A stretch of DNA of 64,000 bases from Methylocystis sp. (GTDB taxonomy: Bacteria; Pseudomonadota; Alphaproteobacteria; Rhizobiales; Beijerinckiaceae), in NCBI GenBank assembly GCA_002929055.1, contig PERY01000002.1:62001-126000 (forward strand), given 5' to 3'. The position numbers and the translations under genes were made by a program. The notes under the pieces were generated by a model that did not search any database, was not told the DNA's origin, and worked only from the letters and a program-made list of their open reading frames with translations. Of this stretch, positions 28,457-37,966 are shown one piece after another (positions within the stretch are counted from its first letter, which is position 1; the number at the start of each line of letters is the position of its first letter).

Positions 28457-28460
28457 CACC

Positions 28461-28543
28461 CGTCATTGCGAGGAGCGCAAGCTCCGAAGCAATCCAGGGG
28501 CCGACCTATGGCTCTGGATTGCTTCGCTTCGCTCGCAATGACG
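28461..28543. repeat. Palindromic intergenic repeat
   Basis: CGTCATTGCGAGGAGCGCAAGCTCCGAAGCAATCCAG...CTGGATTGCTTCGCTTCGCTCGCAATGACG: long inverted repeat between convergent mtnA and aldolase; in frame gives the well-known VIASEAKQSR peptide. Confidence 0.85.
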
Positions 28544-28544
28544 T

Positions 28545-29195
28545 CTACCGCGTCCTCGGCCCGTAATTCCTGAACCGCTCGACCGTCCGCCAGATTTCCT
28601 CGTCCGGCAGCACGACGGGCTCGCCCGCCATCGCGCCCAGATAATAGACCTGCGCCAGCGCCTCCAGCTCCACGGCGCGCCACAGCGCCGCGCGCATGTC
28701 CGCCCCCGTGACGATGGCGCCGTGGTTGGCGAGCAGCACGCCGTCGCGATCCCTCAAGCCCTCGACCACGAGCGCCGACAATGCCGCCGTGCCGTAGGAG
28801 GCGTAGCCGACGCAGGGCACGGTCGGCCCGCCGAAGGCCGCGATCATGTAATGCACGGCGGGGATCTCCCGCCGCAGCGTCGCCAGCGTCGTGGCGTATG
28901 TCGAATGCATATGCACGACCGCCTTCACGTCCGGCCGCGCGCGATAAATATCGAGGTGAAACCGCCATTCGCTGGAGGGCGGCAGCGGGCCTTCATGCGC
29001 CCCCTCGTCGCCCTCTAGCCTCATGCGAGCGATCTGCCCGGCCTGAAGCTCGCGGGCGGGGACGCCGCTCGGCGTCACGAGCGCGGCCTCGCCCGCGCGC
29101 ATCGACAGATTGCCAGCCGAGCCGTGATTGAGCCCCAGACGCTCCAGTTCCAGCGCGCCGGCCACGATGGCCGCGCGCGTCTCCGCTTCCGACAT
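28545..29195 (-). CDS. Class II aldolase/adducin family protein
   Basis: 216 aa; GLNHGSAGNLSMR, LVTPSGVPARELQAGQIARM, PSSEWRFHLDIYRARPDVKAVVHMHSTYATTLAT, LLANHGAIVTG. Confidence 0.92.
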   Translation of the reverse strand: MSEAETRAAIVAGALELERLGLNHGSAGNLSMRAGEAALVTPSGVPARELQAGQIARMRLEGDEGAHEGPLPPSSEWRFHLDIYRARPDVKAVVHMHSTYATTLATLRREIPAVHYMIAAFGGPTVPCVGYASYGTAALSALVVEGLRDRDGVLLANHGAIVTGADMRAALWRAVELEALAQVYYLGAMAGEPVVLPDEEIWRTVERFRNYGPRTR

Positions 29196-29270
29196 GCCGC
29201 CTCGCCTCTTTCGAGCGATATTGCCCGTGGGGGCGTTTCCTGTATAGGACGTAGCGTCCCCGCGACACAG

Positions 29271-29346
29271 GGGCCGGTAGCTCAATGGTTAGAGCCGACC
29301 GCTCATAACGGTCTGGTTGGGGGTTCGAGTCCCTCCCGGCCTACCA
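29271..29346 (+). tRNA. tRNA with CAT anticodon (Ile2 or Met, not resolved)
   Basis: GGGCCGGTAGCTCAATGGTTAGAGCCGACCGCTCATAACGGTCTGGTTGGGGGTTCGAGTCCCTCCCGGCCTACCA; loop CTCATAA; encoded CCA. Confidence 0.93.
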
Positions 29347-29461
29347 GCTATTTGCAAATGCGCCCGGCGCGGGCGCCGGAAAAAGGCCCGCGCGCTCCTA
29401 TATGCCCTTCACGCCCCGCGACGCTTGCCGCCCTTAGTCGCTGGCGCGCGAAGGGATCGCC

Positions 29462-30964
29462 ATGCTCTCACCGTTCCGCAGCCGCCTCTGGGCGTTCGTT
29501 CTCGCGCTCGCTGTCCTTTCCTGCCCGGCGTACGCCGACGAGGCTGCGCCGCCCCGGAAAGCGGAGGAACAGGCCGCCTCGCGCGGCCTGCCGGCCGAAA
29601 TCTCGACCAGCCATACGGTCACGATCGACGGCGAGAAAATCGCCTTCACCGCGCGCGCCGGGGCCATCCGTCTGCGCGACGCCTCAAGCGACGCGCCGCA
29701 GGCCGACGTCGCCTATGTCTCCTACGAGCGCACCGCCTCGGACCCGCTCACGCGGCCTGTGCTTTTTATCTTCAATGGCGGGCCGGGCGCCGCTTCCGCC
29801 TGGCTGGGGCTGGGGGCGGCGGGGCCGTGGCGGCTGCGCATCTCGCCGGAGACCATGTCTCCCTCGGCGGCGCCGGTGACGGTCGACAACGCCGAAACCT
29901 GGCTTCCCTTCGCGGACCTCGTCCTGATCGATCCGCCCGGGACGGGCTACAGCAAAATCCTCAGCGACAGCGACGATGTGCGCAAACGCTTCTATTCGGT
30001 GCAGGGCGACGCGGAGGCGCTCGCCGTGGTCCTGCGCAAATGGCTGCTGGCGCACGGACGCCTTGCGTCGCCGAAATTCATCGCAGGCGAGAGTTACGGC
30101 GGCTTTCGCGCTGTCAAGCTGGCTCGGGCCCTGCGCGAGCGGGAGAGCGTCGGCGTCAACGGGCTAGCGCTGGTGTCGCCCGCACTGGACTTCGCGTGGC
30201 TGGGCGCCGAGCGCAACATGCTAGCCTATGCAGGCCGTCTGCCGTCGCTTGCGGCGGCGGCGCGCGGGGCGACCGACAGGGCCGCCCTCGCGGACGTCGA
30301 GGCCTATGCCGCCGGAGAATATGTCACGGATCTGCTCAAGGGCGCCAGGGACGCCGAAGCGCTTTCTCGATTGAGCGGCAATGTCGCTCGCTTCACGGGC
30401 CTCGACGCCCGTCTCGCGGCGCAGCTTGGCGGACGCATCGACGCAAAGACCTTCACCCGCGAGCGGCGCCGAAATGCGCAGGAAGTTCTCAGCGCCTATG
30501 ACGCAGGAATCGTCGCCTATGATCCCGCGCCCTTCGCGCCGGAGAGCGAATGGGCCGACCCCGTGCTCGACGCCTGGCGCGCGCCGCTCGGCGCCGCCAT
30601 GACGCGGCTTACGGTCGAGAAACTCGGCTGGCCGATTGGCGACGCGCGCTACAATGTGCTCAACGACCAGATCGCCCATCAGTGGGATTATGGCCGTCAG
30701 GGACGCGCAAACGCTGAAGCCGTGTCCGATCTGCGCGATGCGCTCGCGCTCGATCCCCAACTGCGCGTTCTCGTCGCGCATGGCGTCGCCGATCTCGTGA
30801 CGCCCTATTTCGCGACGAAGCTCATGCTCGATCAGCTTCCGGCCTTCGGCGGCGGCGAGCGCGTTTCGCTCACCGTCCTCGCCGGGGGGCATATGCCCTA
30901 CCTTTACGACGCCGCGCGGCGCGAACTTCGCGACGCCGTCCGGCGGCTCGTCGAAAAGAAATAG
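29462..30964 (+). CDS. Secreted S10-family serine carboxypeptidase-like peptidase
   Basis: 500 aa; signal peptide; VLFIFNGGPGAASAWLGLGAAGP, DPPGTGYSK, FIAGESYGGFRAVKLA, VAHGVADLVTPYFAT, AGGHMPYL. Confidence 0.92.
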   Translation: MLSPFRSRLWAFVLALAVLSCPAYADEAAPPRKAEEQAASRGLPAEISTSHTVTIDGEKIAFTARAGAIRLRDASSDAPQADVAYVSYERTASDPLTRPVLFIFNGGPGAASAWLGLGAAGPWRLRISPETMSPSAAPVTVDNAETWLPFADLVLIDPPGTGYSKILSDSDDVRKRFYSVQGDAEALAVVLRKWLLAHGRLASPKFIAGESYGGFRAVKLARALRERESVGVNGLALVSPALDFAWLGAERNMLAYAGRLPSLAAAARGATDRAALADVEAYAAGEYVTDLLKGARDAEALSRLSGNVARFTGLDARLAAQLGGRIDAKTFTRERRRNAQEVLSAYDAGIVAYDPAPFAPESEWADPVLDAWRAPLGAAMTRLTVEKLGWPIGDARYNVLNDQIAHQWDYGRQGRANAEAVSDLRDALALDPQLRVLVAHGVADLVTPYFATKLMLDQLPAFGGGERVSLTVLAGGHMPYLYDAARRELRDAVRRLVEKK

Positions 30965-30973
30965 CCTGCGAAG

Positions 30974-31384
30974 TTAATGCTTAGCTCCGATAGTCGGGAG
31001 CGCATCGCGGCAGGCCTCCTCGCAACGGCGGCACGACTCCGCGCAGATGCGGCAATGCTCGTGATGCTGCGCATGCCTGTCGCATTCGTCGCCGCAAATC
31101 TTGCAGGCCATGGCGCAGCCCTCGAGCGCGGTACGTATGAGCGCCTCGTTCGAGCCTGTTCGGCGCGTGGCAATAAAACCCGCCGCCACGCAGATGTCGG
31201 CGCAATCCAGATTGAGCCTGATGCATTGCGTCAGGTTCCGGACCATCTGCTCTCCCAGACAAGCGTCGGCGCAGGAGGCGCAGGATTGCGCACAGTCGAA
31301 ACATTCCTCGATGCACTGCGCGAGAGCGTGATTGACGTTGCCCTGAACTTGCGGATGCGTGCTGATGATCTGCTCTGCGTGCAT
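30974..31384 (-). CDS. Four-helix-bundle copper storage protein, Csp3-like
   Basis: 136 aa with 18 Cys in CxxxC/CxxC arrays ([21 protein letters not shown]...[12 protein letters not shown]...[12 protein letters not shown]...[16 protein letters not shown]); no signal peptide. Confidence 0.88.
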   Translation of the reverse strand: MHAEQIISTHPQVQGNVNHALAQCIEECFDCAQSCASCADACLGEQMVRNLTQCIRLNLDCADICVAAGFIATRRTGSNEALIRTALEGCAMACKICGDECDRHAQHHEHCRICAESCRRCEEACRDALPTIGAKH

Positions 31385-31468
31385 GGCTTTTCTCCAGATT
31401 CATGGAGAAAGACCAATGCGCGCCGGCGCCGGATTGTTCCCGGCGCCGGCGCCTGGGCGTCTTTTGGC

Positions 31469-33991
31469 TTATTCCTTTTCGAGAAGGTCGAAGTGACGGT
31501 TGACGCCCGCCTGAATCAGGTTTCCGTCGAAGTTGGTCTTTGTGTTGGCCGCGTAGGCGTAGAATCCGTTGGGCTGCGCAACTGCTGTGAAGGCCGAGAC
31601 GGAGCCAAGGTCGTAGCGGAAATACTCCGCTTTGGCGCTCCAGTTCTTCATGAACGCCCATTCGACGCCGCCGCCCGCCGTCCAGCCAATGCGCGAATCC
31701 TGGAACACGGCTGTGCCGTTGGTGAGGTTCGTTCCGGCCGCGCGCCGCGTCAGAAAGGCCGAGGTCGACGTGACGCCGCCATAGGCCATTCCGCCCGAAC
31801 CGTAGACCTGAACCGTCGGCGCGACGAGATAGCCCAGGCGCCCGCGCAGTGTCCCCAGGTAATTCAGCGTGGTGTTGCGCTGCTGATAGTTCACGAAGGC
31901 GTTGCCGCCCACAGGAACGGCGGACGACTGCCACTGCCCGTCCGTATTGCCGGAAATGGCGCGAAGATCGGTTTCGAGGCCCGCCACGATGTTGTTGTCG
32001 AACTTCCAGTTCGTGCCGATCTGGAAGCCGCCGACGAAGCCCGCGAGATTGCTGCGGCCATTGTCGCGGAAGTTGGACGCGGCGGCGACGGGCGCGCTCG
32101 CAGGGGCGTTGTCGATCGGGTAGACGACGCTGCGCGTCACCGGGCTCGACCAGGCGCCGCCGCCGTTGAGGCCCACATAGACATCACGCCAGCTAGGCGC
32201 TTTCTCCTCCTTGGCCTCCGGCCCGATCGCTCCCCAGAGTTGAGAGGCGGGATCCTTGGTGATCGGCTGCCCGTCGCCGAAGGCGTTCAGGCTCGCTTCG
32301 AGGTAGAAGAAGTCCGTCGGCCGTCCGGTGAGGCCAAAAGTCGTGCCTGTCTGTCCGGGGAAGGATTGCGGGAAGAAGGGCTGCTGGGCGACCGGCGGGG
32401 CGAAGCTCGATGTGAAGGAGCCGGGCCAGAAGCGCGCGTAGCTGGCGCTCAAATTGATGAACTGGCTGAGCTTGTAACGAATGCGCAGATCGAACTCCGT
32501 CCCGATGAAATCGCCCCTGTTGCCGAGCGGCGCGGAGAGATTGGCGCGCTCCCAGGGCGCCGCCGAGCTCGCGAGCCAGAAGGCATTAAATGCAGTGTCG
32601 ACCTGAAGGTTCTTGGCCGGCTCGAACTCTAGTCTCACCCTGGGCGTCTTCATATTGGTCCAGGCGAAATAGTCGTTGCGCGAGAAAGGCTGATTGAACC
32701 CGTAGAACTGATCGAAGGTCTGGTTGACGCTGTCAAAGGGACTCTTGTTGCCCGAGGCGTAGATGTAGGAGGCGCTGATGCGCGGCTTCCAGGGATGATC
32801 CTTGAATGTGTAACCCGCTTCCACAGAGTAGGCGATCGCGTCTTGCTGGACGGTCGCCTGCAGGACGTTCTGGCGGTTGCCAAGGCCGCGGAACTCGCCC
32901 TGTTCGCCGAACTGCTTGTTTATGTCGACATCGTAGTCCCAGTTTCCGATCACGCCATAGGCGCGCACGCCCGGAGAATAGGTCTCCTTGTGCACTTTCA
33001 GGGCGTTCGAGGCGTTCAGCACGTCGCCGTACTGCTTGCGGCCAAGGAAATAAGGCTGGATCGTCGCATATTCGGACCAGCGGCGGATGCTCAACACGCT
33101 GCCGTAAACCCAGTTGCCCCATTCGGGACGATCCCAATCGTAGGGATTACGCACGACGGGACGCATCAGGAAGCTGTCGATGTCCCAATCGTTTTCTTTC
33201 TTGCCGATCTTGAGGCGGAAGCCTTCGAAATTGTTCGTCGTGTTGCGGAATTCATTATTCGCGATCAGACGGCGATCAAGCAGCTCTAAATGGAAGCGGC
33301 CCGCGCGCACCGACAGTGGGCGGTCATTGCCCAGATCGTCCTTGCCGAACGCATTCTTGAAGTAAAGTTCGCCGAAGCCCTGGATCATCTCCGTGTGATT
33401 GATCTCCTGGCCCTGGAACTCATAGATCGTATTGAATGCGCGGGAGTCCTGGAACTCTACGACAAAACGGAAGGGGTCGAAAATCTCCTTCACGCCGAAG
33501 TAGGCGCGCGTGCGCAGGAGCCACGGCGAGTTCGGGAAATAACGCCGCGAAGAGGTCGGCGGATTGGTGGTGGTGTCAGTCCAGGGGCGGTAATCGTTTT
33601 GGCGATACTCGAAGCGTGCGCGCGAATCGAGGCCGATATTGAGCCAATCGATTCCCTCAAACTGCTTGTAGGTCTTGCCGATGTCGCGGACGTAAGGCGG
33701 AACGTCGGATTGAGGCTCGAGACGATAGCCACGCGTGGGGACGAAATAGCTCTTCTTCTCTTCGGGCTTCCCGCCAGCCGCTTTGCCGTCAGCCTGCTTA
33801 CCGTCCGCCGGCTTCGCATCGCCAGCCTTGGTCTTCGAGACCTTTGCGTCCGCGGCCTTTCCGTCCGCCCTAGCCTGCGCATCGGCTTTCGGCAGCTCGA
33901 CCTTGCTCTCCTGCGCGTGAGCGATTCCCGCGACGGCCGTGAGCGCCGCCACGGCGACTCCGAGTTTCAAATTTTGCTGAAAGTTCCCCAT
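31469..33991 (-). CDS. Alginate-export-like outer-membrane barrel fused to C-terminal Omp25/opacity-type barrel
   Basis: 840 aa; signal peptide, Lys/Ala/Asp-rich linker (KADAQARADGKAADAKVSKTKAGDAKPADGKQADGKAAGG), AlgE-like barrel (GLDSRARFEYRQNDYRPW...VRAGRFHLELLDRRLIANNEFRNTTNNFEGFRLKI), C-terminal VYVGLNGGGAWSS...GWTAGGGVEWAFMKNWSAKAEYFRYDLGSVS...AGVNRHFDLLEKE. Confidence 0.82.
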   Translation of the reverse strand: MGNFQQNLKLGVAVAALTAVAGIAHAQESKVELPKADAQARADGKAADAKVSKTKAGDAKPADGKQADGKAAGGKPEEKKSYFVPTRGYRLEPQSDVPPYVRDIGKTYKQFEGIDWLNIGLDSRARFEYRQNDYRPWTDTTTNPPTSSRRYFPNSPWLLRTRAYFGVKEIFDPFRFVVEFQDSRAFNTIYEFQGQEINHTEMIQGFGELYFKNAFGKDDLGNDRPLSVRAGRFHLELLDRRLIANNEFRNTTNNFEGFRLKIGKKENDWDIDSFLMRPVVRNPYDWDRPEWGNWVYGSVLSIRRWSEYATIQPYFLGRKQYGDVLNASNALKVHKETYSPGVRAYGVIGNWDYDVDINKQFGEQGEFRGLGNRQNVLQATVQQDAIAYSVEAGYTFKDHPWKPRISASYIYASGNKSPFDSVNQTFDQFYGFNQPFSRNDYFAWTNMKTPRVRLEFEPAKNLQVDTAFNAFWLASSAAPWERANLSAPLGNRGDFIGTEFDLRIRYKLSQFINLSASYARFWPGSFTSSFAPPVAQQPFFPQSFPGQTGTTFGLTGRPTDFFYLEASLNAFGDGQPITKDPASQLWGAIGPEAKEEKAPSWRDVYVGLNGGGAWSSPVTRSVVYPIDNAPASAPVAAASNFRDNGRSNLAGFVGGFQIGTNWKFDNNIVAGLETDLRAISGNTDGQWQSSAVPVGGNAFVNYQQRNTTLNYLGTLRGRLGYLVAPTVQVYGSGGMAYGGVTSTSAFLTRRAAGTNLTNGTAVFQDSRIGWTAGGGVEWAFMKNWSAKAEYFRYDLGSVSAFTAVAQPNGFYAYAANTKTNFDGNLIQAGVNRHFDLLEKE

Positions 33992-34172
33992 TTGCCCGCC
34001 ACTCTCGTTAATGCTCGTTCGATTTACAGCCTGCGCCGCCGCCGCGACATGAGCCCATCAAAGCCAAACCACTCCATCTTGTCTACTTAATTAATAGACT
34101 AACGGCATTTCTTCGAAGGGCCGTTGCGGGAATGTCACAAGCTTGTCCGTCGCGTCTCGCTATATACTCGCC

Positions 34173-34190
34173 ATGCATATCGATATGCAT
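34173..34190. promoter_or_regulatory. Perfect 18-bp palindrome upstream of the alginate-export/Omp fusion gene
   Basis: ATGCATATCGATATGCAT, within the 308-bp gap 33992-34299, about 180 bp upstream of the start at 33991; flanked by CTCGC/GCGAG. Confidence 0.5.
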
Positions 34191-34299
34191 ACAAGCGAGA
34201 CTGTGTGAGTCCACTGGATTCAACAGGCGGGCCAGTTTCTGCGAAATGCTGTTGCATGCGCGCCACAGCGCACCTTCGATCAAGGCGCGAAAGCGCCGT

Positions 34300-35127
34300 C
34301 TATTTCTGCAAGACGAAGAAAATTCGCGGATAGCGCAGCAGCACTTTCCCGTTTGGACGGCCGGGATAGGCCTGCGCGAGGCGTTCGCGGTAGCGCGCGA
34401 GAAACTCATCGGTCTCGGCAGGCGTCAGCAAATCGAGAAACGGGCGCAGTCCGGAGCCGGCGAACCATTCGACCACATCGCCCGCCCCGTCGAGCGGATG
34501 CACGTAGACGGTCTGCCAGATGTCGACCTTGCGGCAGAGTGGCGCGAGGAGATCGTAATACTCCTCCGCCTGCCCCACGACCGTGAGCGACTTCGCAATC
34601 GGCAACAGGCGGCTCGCCCAGGGCCCGTCGGCGGCCACCATGCGCATAGCCGCATGCGAAGGCTCATGCGTATTGTTCGGCATCTGCACCGCAAGACGCC
34701 CGCCGGGGCGAAGCGCGTGCAACAGCCACGTGATCGCGCTGCGATGATCGGCAAGAAAATGCAGCGACGCATTGGCGAAGATGACGTCTGCGCCCTCGGG
34801 CGGACGCCAGTCGCCGATGTCCGCATTCACGAAGGACGCGCCGGGGACGCGCGCGCGGGCGACGTCCAGCATGTTGTCGGACGTGTCGATGCCGACGATC
34901 GCCGCGCCCGGAAAGCTGCTTGCCAGCAGCTCCGTGCTGTTGCCGGGTCCGCAGCCAAGGTCGAACACGAGCCGGGTTTCACAATAAGGGACGCGGGCGA
35001 GAAGATCGCGCGCCGCGCGCGTGCGCTCCGCCTCGAACTTCAGATAGAGTTTCGAGTTCCAATCCGACGCGTGGCGCCCCGAACCGCCGTTCACGTCGAG
35101 ACTTCCCTGAGCCTGCGCCGCCGTCAA
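34300..35127 (-). CDS. tam: Trans-aconitate 2-methyltransferase
   Basis: 275 aa; [94 protein letters not shown]. Confidence 0.92.
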   Translation of the reverse strand: MTAAQAQGSLDVNGGSGRHASDWNSKLYLKFEAERTRAARDLLARVPYCETRLVFDLGCGPGNSTELLASSFPGAAIVGIDTSDNMLDVARARVPGASFVNADIGDWRPPEGADVIFANASLHFLADHRSAITWLLHALRPGGRLAVQMPNNTHEPSHAAMRMVAADGPWASRLLPIAKSLTVVGQAEEYYDLLAPLCRKVDIWQTVYVHPLDGAGDVVEWFAGSGLRPFLDLLTPAETDEFLARYRERLAQAYPGRPNGKVLLRYPRIFFVLQK

Positions 35128-36215
35128 ATGCCCTCTCCGGCGTCGACATAGGCGCTTTCCTCTGTGGGAAAGATTCGTGCTTTCGCCAGGGACAGCGGCA
35201 CGCGGTCGCCAAGGGCGGCCGCGTTTTCAAGCGGCGAATCGATCTCGAGCGTCTGGTCGTAGCCGTCGATGGCGATGGTCGCGCGCACGCCCGCCGGCGT
35301 ACGCCGCAGGCTTTCGACGCGTCCCTCGATTTCACCCGCCCCGCTCGCGGAGACGGCGATATCGGCGGGGCGGAAGAAGACGCGCGCGGGGCCGCTGCGC
35401 AATCCATGCGTGTCGATGTGCAATTCGCGGTCGCCGAACTTCACATGGCCCGCGGCGACGGTGACCGGAAGCGCCACCGCCTCGCCGACGAAGGAGATGA
35501 CGAAGGGCGACGCCGGCTGGTCATAGAGCTGCGCCGGTGTGCCGATCTGCTCGATGCGTCCTTCGTTGAGCACCACGACGCGGTCGGCGAGCTCCATCGC
35601 TTCATCCTGGTCGTGCGTGACGAACACGGTCGTAAGACCTGTCTCCTTGTGCACCTCGCGCAGCCAGCGGCGCAGATCCTTGCGCACGCGGGCGTCGAGC
35701 GCGCCGAAAGGCTCGTCGAGCAGCAGCACGCGCGGCTCGATCGCCAGCGCGCGCGCAAGCGCCACACGCTGACGCTGTCCGCCCGAAAGCTGCGCAGGAT
35801 AGCGGCCCCCGAGCCCTTCGAGCTGCACGAAGCGCAAGAGTTCGTTCGCCCGCGCCGCGATCGCGCTCCTCGACGGGCGCGAGCGTCGCGGCCGCACCTT
35901 GAGGCCATAGGCGATATTGTCCGCCACAGTCATATGTTTGAAGAGCGCGTAATTCTGGAAGACGAAACCGACGCGCCGGTCCTGCACGGGAAGATTCGTC
36001 GCGTCCTCGCCGTCGAAATAGACGTGGCCGCGATCAGGCGCATTGAGCCCGGCGATCACGCGCAGCAATGTCGTTTTGCCGGATCCCGAAGGCCCGAGCA
36101 GCGCGACGAGTTCGCCGGGCTGGATGTCGAGCGTCACGTCCCGAAGGGCGGGAAAGGCGCCGAAGTCCTGCTCGACGCCCTCTACGCGAATGGCGAAGCC
36201 CTGCTGGCGACCCAA
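35124..36215 (-). CDS. cysA: Sulfate/thiosulfate ABC transporter ATP-binding protein
   Basis: Walker [10 protein letters not shown], signature LSGGQRQR, Walker [13 protein letters not shown]; downstream of cysTW and sbp. Start (TTG 36215) uncertain. Confidence 0.93.
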   Translation of the reverse strand: MGRQQGFAIRVEGVEQDFGAFPALRDVTLDIQPGELVALLGPSGSGKTTLLRVIAGLNAPDRGHVYFDGEDATNLPVQDRRVGFVFQNYALFKHMTVADNIAYGLKVRPRRSRPSRSAIAARANELLRFVQLEGLGGRYPAQLSGGQRQRVALARALAIEPRVLLLDEPFGALDARVRKDLRRWLREVHKETGLTTVFVTHDQDEAMELADRVVVLNEGRIEQIGTPAQLYDQPASPFVISFVGEAVALPVTVAAGHVKFGDRELHIDTHGLRSGPARVFFRPADIAVSASGAGEIEGRVESLRRTPAGVRATIAIDGYDQTLEIDSPLENAAALGDRVPLSLAKARIFPTEESAYVDAGEGI

Positions 36216-36216
36216 G

Positions 36217-37110
36217 TCAGTGCCTCCTTCCGCGCGCGGCGAGCGCGTCTGCGTGTCGCCATTCGAGGAAAGTTTTAATCCCGAGAGTGACGAGCGCAAG
36301 GCTTGCAAGGAGAACCGAGAGCGCAAAGGCGGCGACATTGTTGTACTCATTATAAAGGATCTCCACCTGCAGCGGAATGGTGTTGGTGAGGCCGCGGATA
36401 TGGCCGGAAACGACCGACACGGCGCCGAACTCGCCCATCGCGCGCGCATTGCACAAAAGCACGCCGTACAGCAGGCCCCATTTGATGTTGGGCAGCGTCA
36501 CGGTGAGAAAGGTCTTGAAGCCCGAGGCGCCGAGCGTCAGCGCCGCCTCCTCCTCCACGCTCCCCTGCTCCTGCATCAGCGGAATGAGTTCGCGCGCGAC
36601 AAAGGGGAAGGTCACGAAGATCGTCGCGAGCACGATGCCCGGCACGGCGAAGATGATCTGGACGCCATGCGCCGTGAGCCAGCCGCCCAGCAGCCCCTGC
36701 GAGCCGAAAAGCAGCACATAGACGAGGCCCGCGACGACGGGAGACACCGAAAAGGGCAGATCGATGAGCGTGATCAGCAGGCTTTTTCCCGGGAAGGAAA
36801 ATTTGGCGATCGACCAGGCGGCGGCGAGGCCGAAGGCGAGATTGGCCGGCACGGCGATGGCTGCGATCAGCAAGGTCAGGCGGATCGCCGCGCGCGCGTC
36901 CGGGTCCTGAAACGCCTCGAAGAAAGCCGCTGCGCCCTTGGTTCCCGCCTCGTAGAAGACGACCGCGAGCGGCGCGAGGAGGAAGAGCGACAGAAAGGCT
37001 ATCGCCGTCGCGATGAGCGCGTAGCGGGCGAAGGGCGAATCCTGCGTAACAGGCCGTACGCGCGCGCGACGCCGGGCGGCCGGCACGCCGGCTGCGATTG
37101 ATTCAGACAT
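36217..37110 (-). CDS. cysW: Sulfate ABC transporter permease CysW
   Basis: 297 aa; permease with [50 protein letters not shown]. Confidence 0.93.
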   Translation of the reverse strand: MSESIAAGVPAARRRARVRPVTQDSPFARYALIATAIAFLSLFLLAPLAVVFYEAGTKGAAAFFEAFQDPDARAAIRLTLLIAAIAVPANLAFGLAAAWSIAKFSFPGKSLLITLIDLPFSVSPVVAGLVYVLLFGSQGLLGGWLTAHGVQIIFAVPGIVLATIFVTFPFVARELIPLMQEQGSVEEEAALTLGASGFKTFLTVTLPNIKWGLLYGVLLCNARAMGEFGAVSVVSGHIRGLTNTIPLQVEILYNEYNNVAAFALSVLLASLALVTLGIKTFLEWRHADALAARGRRH

Positions 37111-37966
37111 GACCAAACCTTTTGCGGGCGAACGCCTGGACGAGGTTGATCGCAAGAAGCGCCGCGAAGGAAATCGCGAGCATGATGGTTGCGATGCCGG
37201 TCGCGCCGGGAATGTCATATTGTTCGAGCTTCACGACGATGAGCAAGGGCGCAATCTCCGAGACATAGGCGATGTTGCCGGCGATGAAGATCACCGATCC
37301 ATATTCGCCGATGGAGCGCGCGAAGGCGAGCGCGAAGCCTGTGAGCAGCGCGGGCGCGAGCGGCGGCAGCAGCACGCGCAGCACGGTCTGCACACGCGAG
37401 GCCCCCAGCGTCGCGGACGCTTCTTCGAGCTCCGTCTCGAGCTCCGCAACGATCGGCTGCACCGTGCGCACGACAAAGGGCAGTCCGATGAAGATCAGCG
37501 CAACCAGGATGCCCCAGCGCGTATAGGCGATCTTGATCCCATAGGCGGCGAGCGGCTCGCCGAACCAGCCGTTGGGCGCATAGAGCGCCGCGAGCGAAAT
37601 GCCGGCGACCGCCGTCGGCAGCGCGAAGGGCAGATCGACAAAGGCGTCGAGCAAGCGGCGGCCAAAGAAGTCGTAGCGCGTCAGCACCCAGGCGACGATG
37701 AGCCCGAAGAAGAGATCGACGAGCGCAGCGCAGAAGGAAATGAAGAAGGTCGTGCGCAGGCCGGCAGCGACCCGCGGTTCGGTCGCGATGTCATAGAGGC
37801 CGGACAGGCCGAGGCCGGATGAGCGCCAGATGAGCGCCGCCAATGGCAAAAGCACCACGAGCCCGAGATAGAGCAGCGTGTAGCCGAAGGTCAGTCCGAA
37901 ACCGGGAATGACGCTCGGCGCTTTGAAGCGCCGAGCGTTGCGTCCTGCAAAGTTCGGGGAGGTCAC
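37103..37966 (-). CDS. cysT: Sulfate ABC transporter permease CysT
   Basis: 287 aa; [29 protein letters not shown]...[21 protein letters not shown]...[17 protein letters not shown]. Confidence 0.93.
   Translation of the reverse strand: MTSPNFAGRNARRFKAPSVIPGFGLTFGYTLLYLGLVVLLPLAALIWRSSGLGLSGLYDIATEPRVAAGLRTTFFISFCAALVDLFFGLIVAWVLTRYDFFGRRLLDAFVDLPFALPTAVAGISLAALYAPNGWFGEPLAAYGIKIAYTRWGILVALIFIGLPFVVRTVQPIVAELETELEEASATLGASRVQTVLRVLLPPLAPALLTGFALAFARSIGEYGSVIFIAGNIAYVSEIAPLLIVVKLEQYDIPGATGIATIMLAISFAALLAINLVQAFARKRFGHV

Noticed and set aside
26504-28459. 651-aa minus-strand ORF appearing to extend the Anbu protease
   Set aside because: Only the first ~250 codons from M at 27256 are protease-like; the N-terminal extension is antisense to mtnA.
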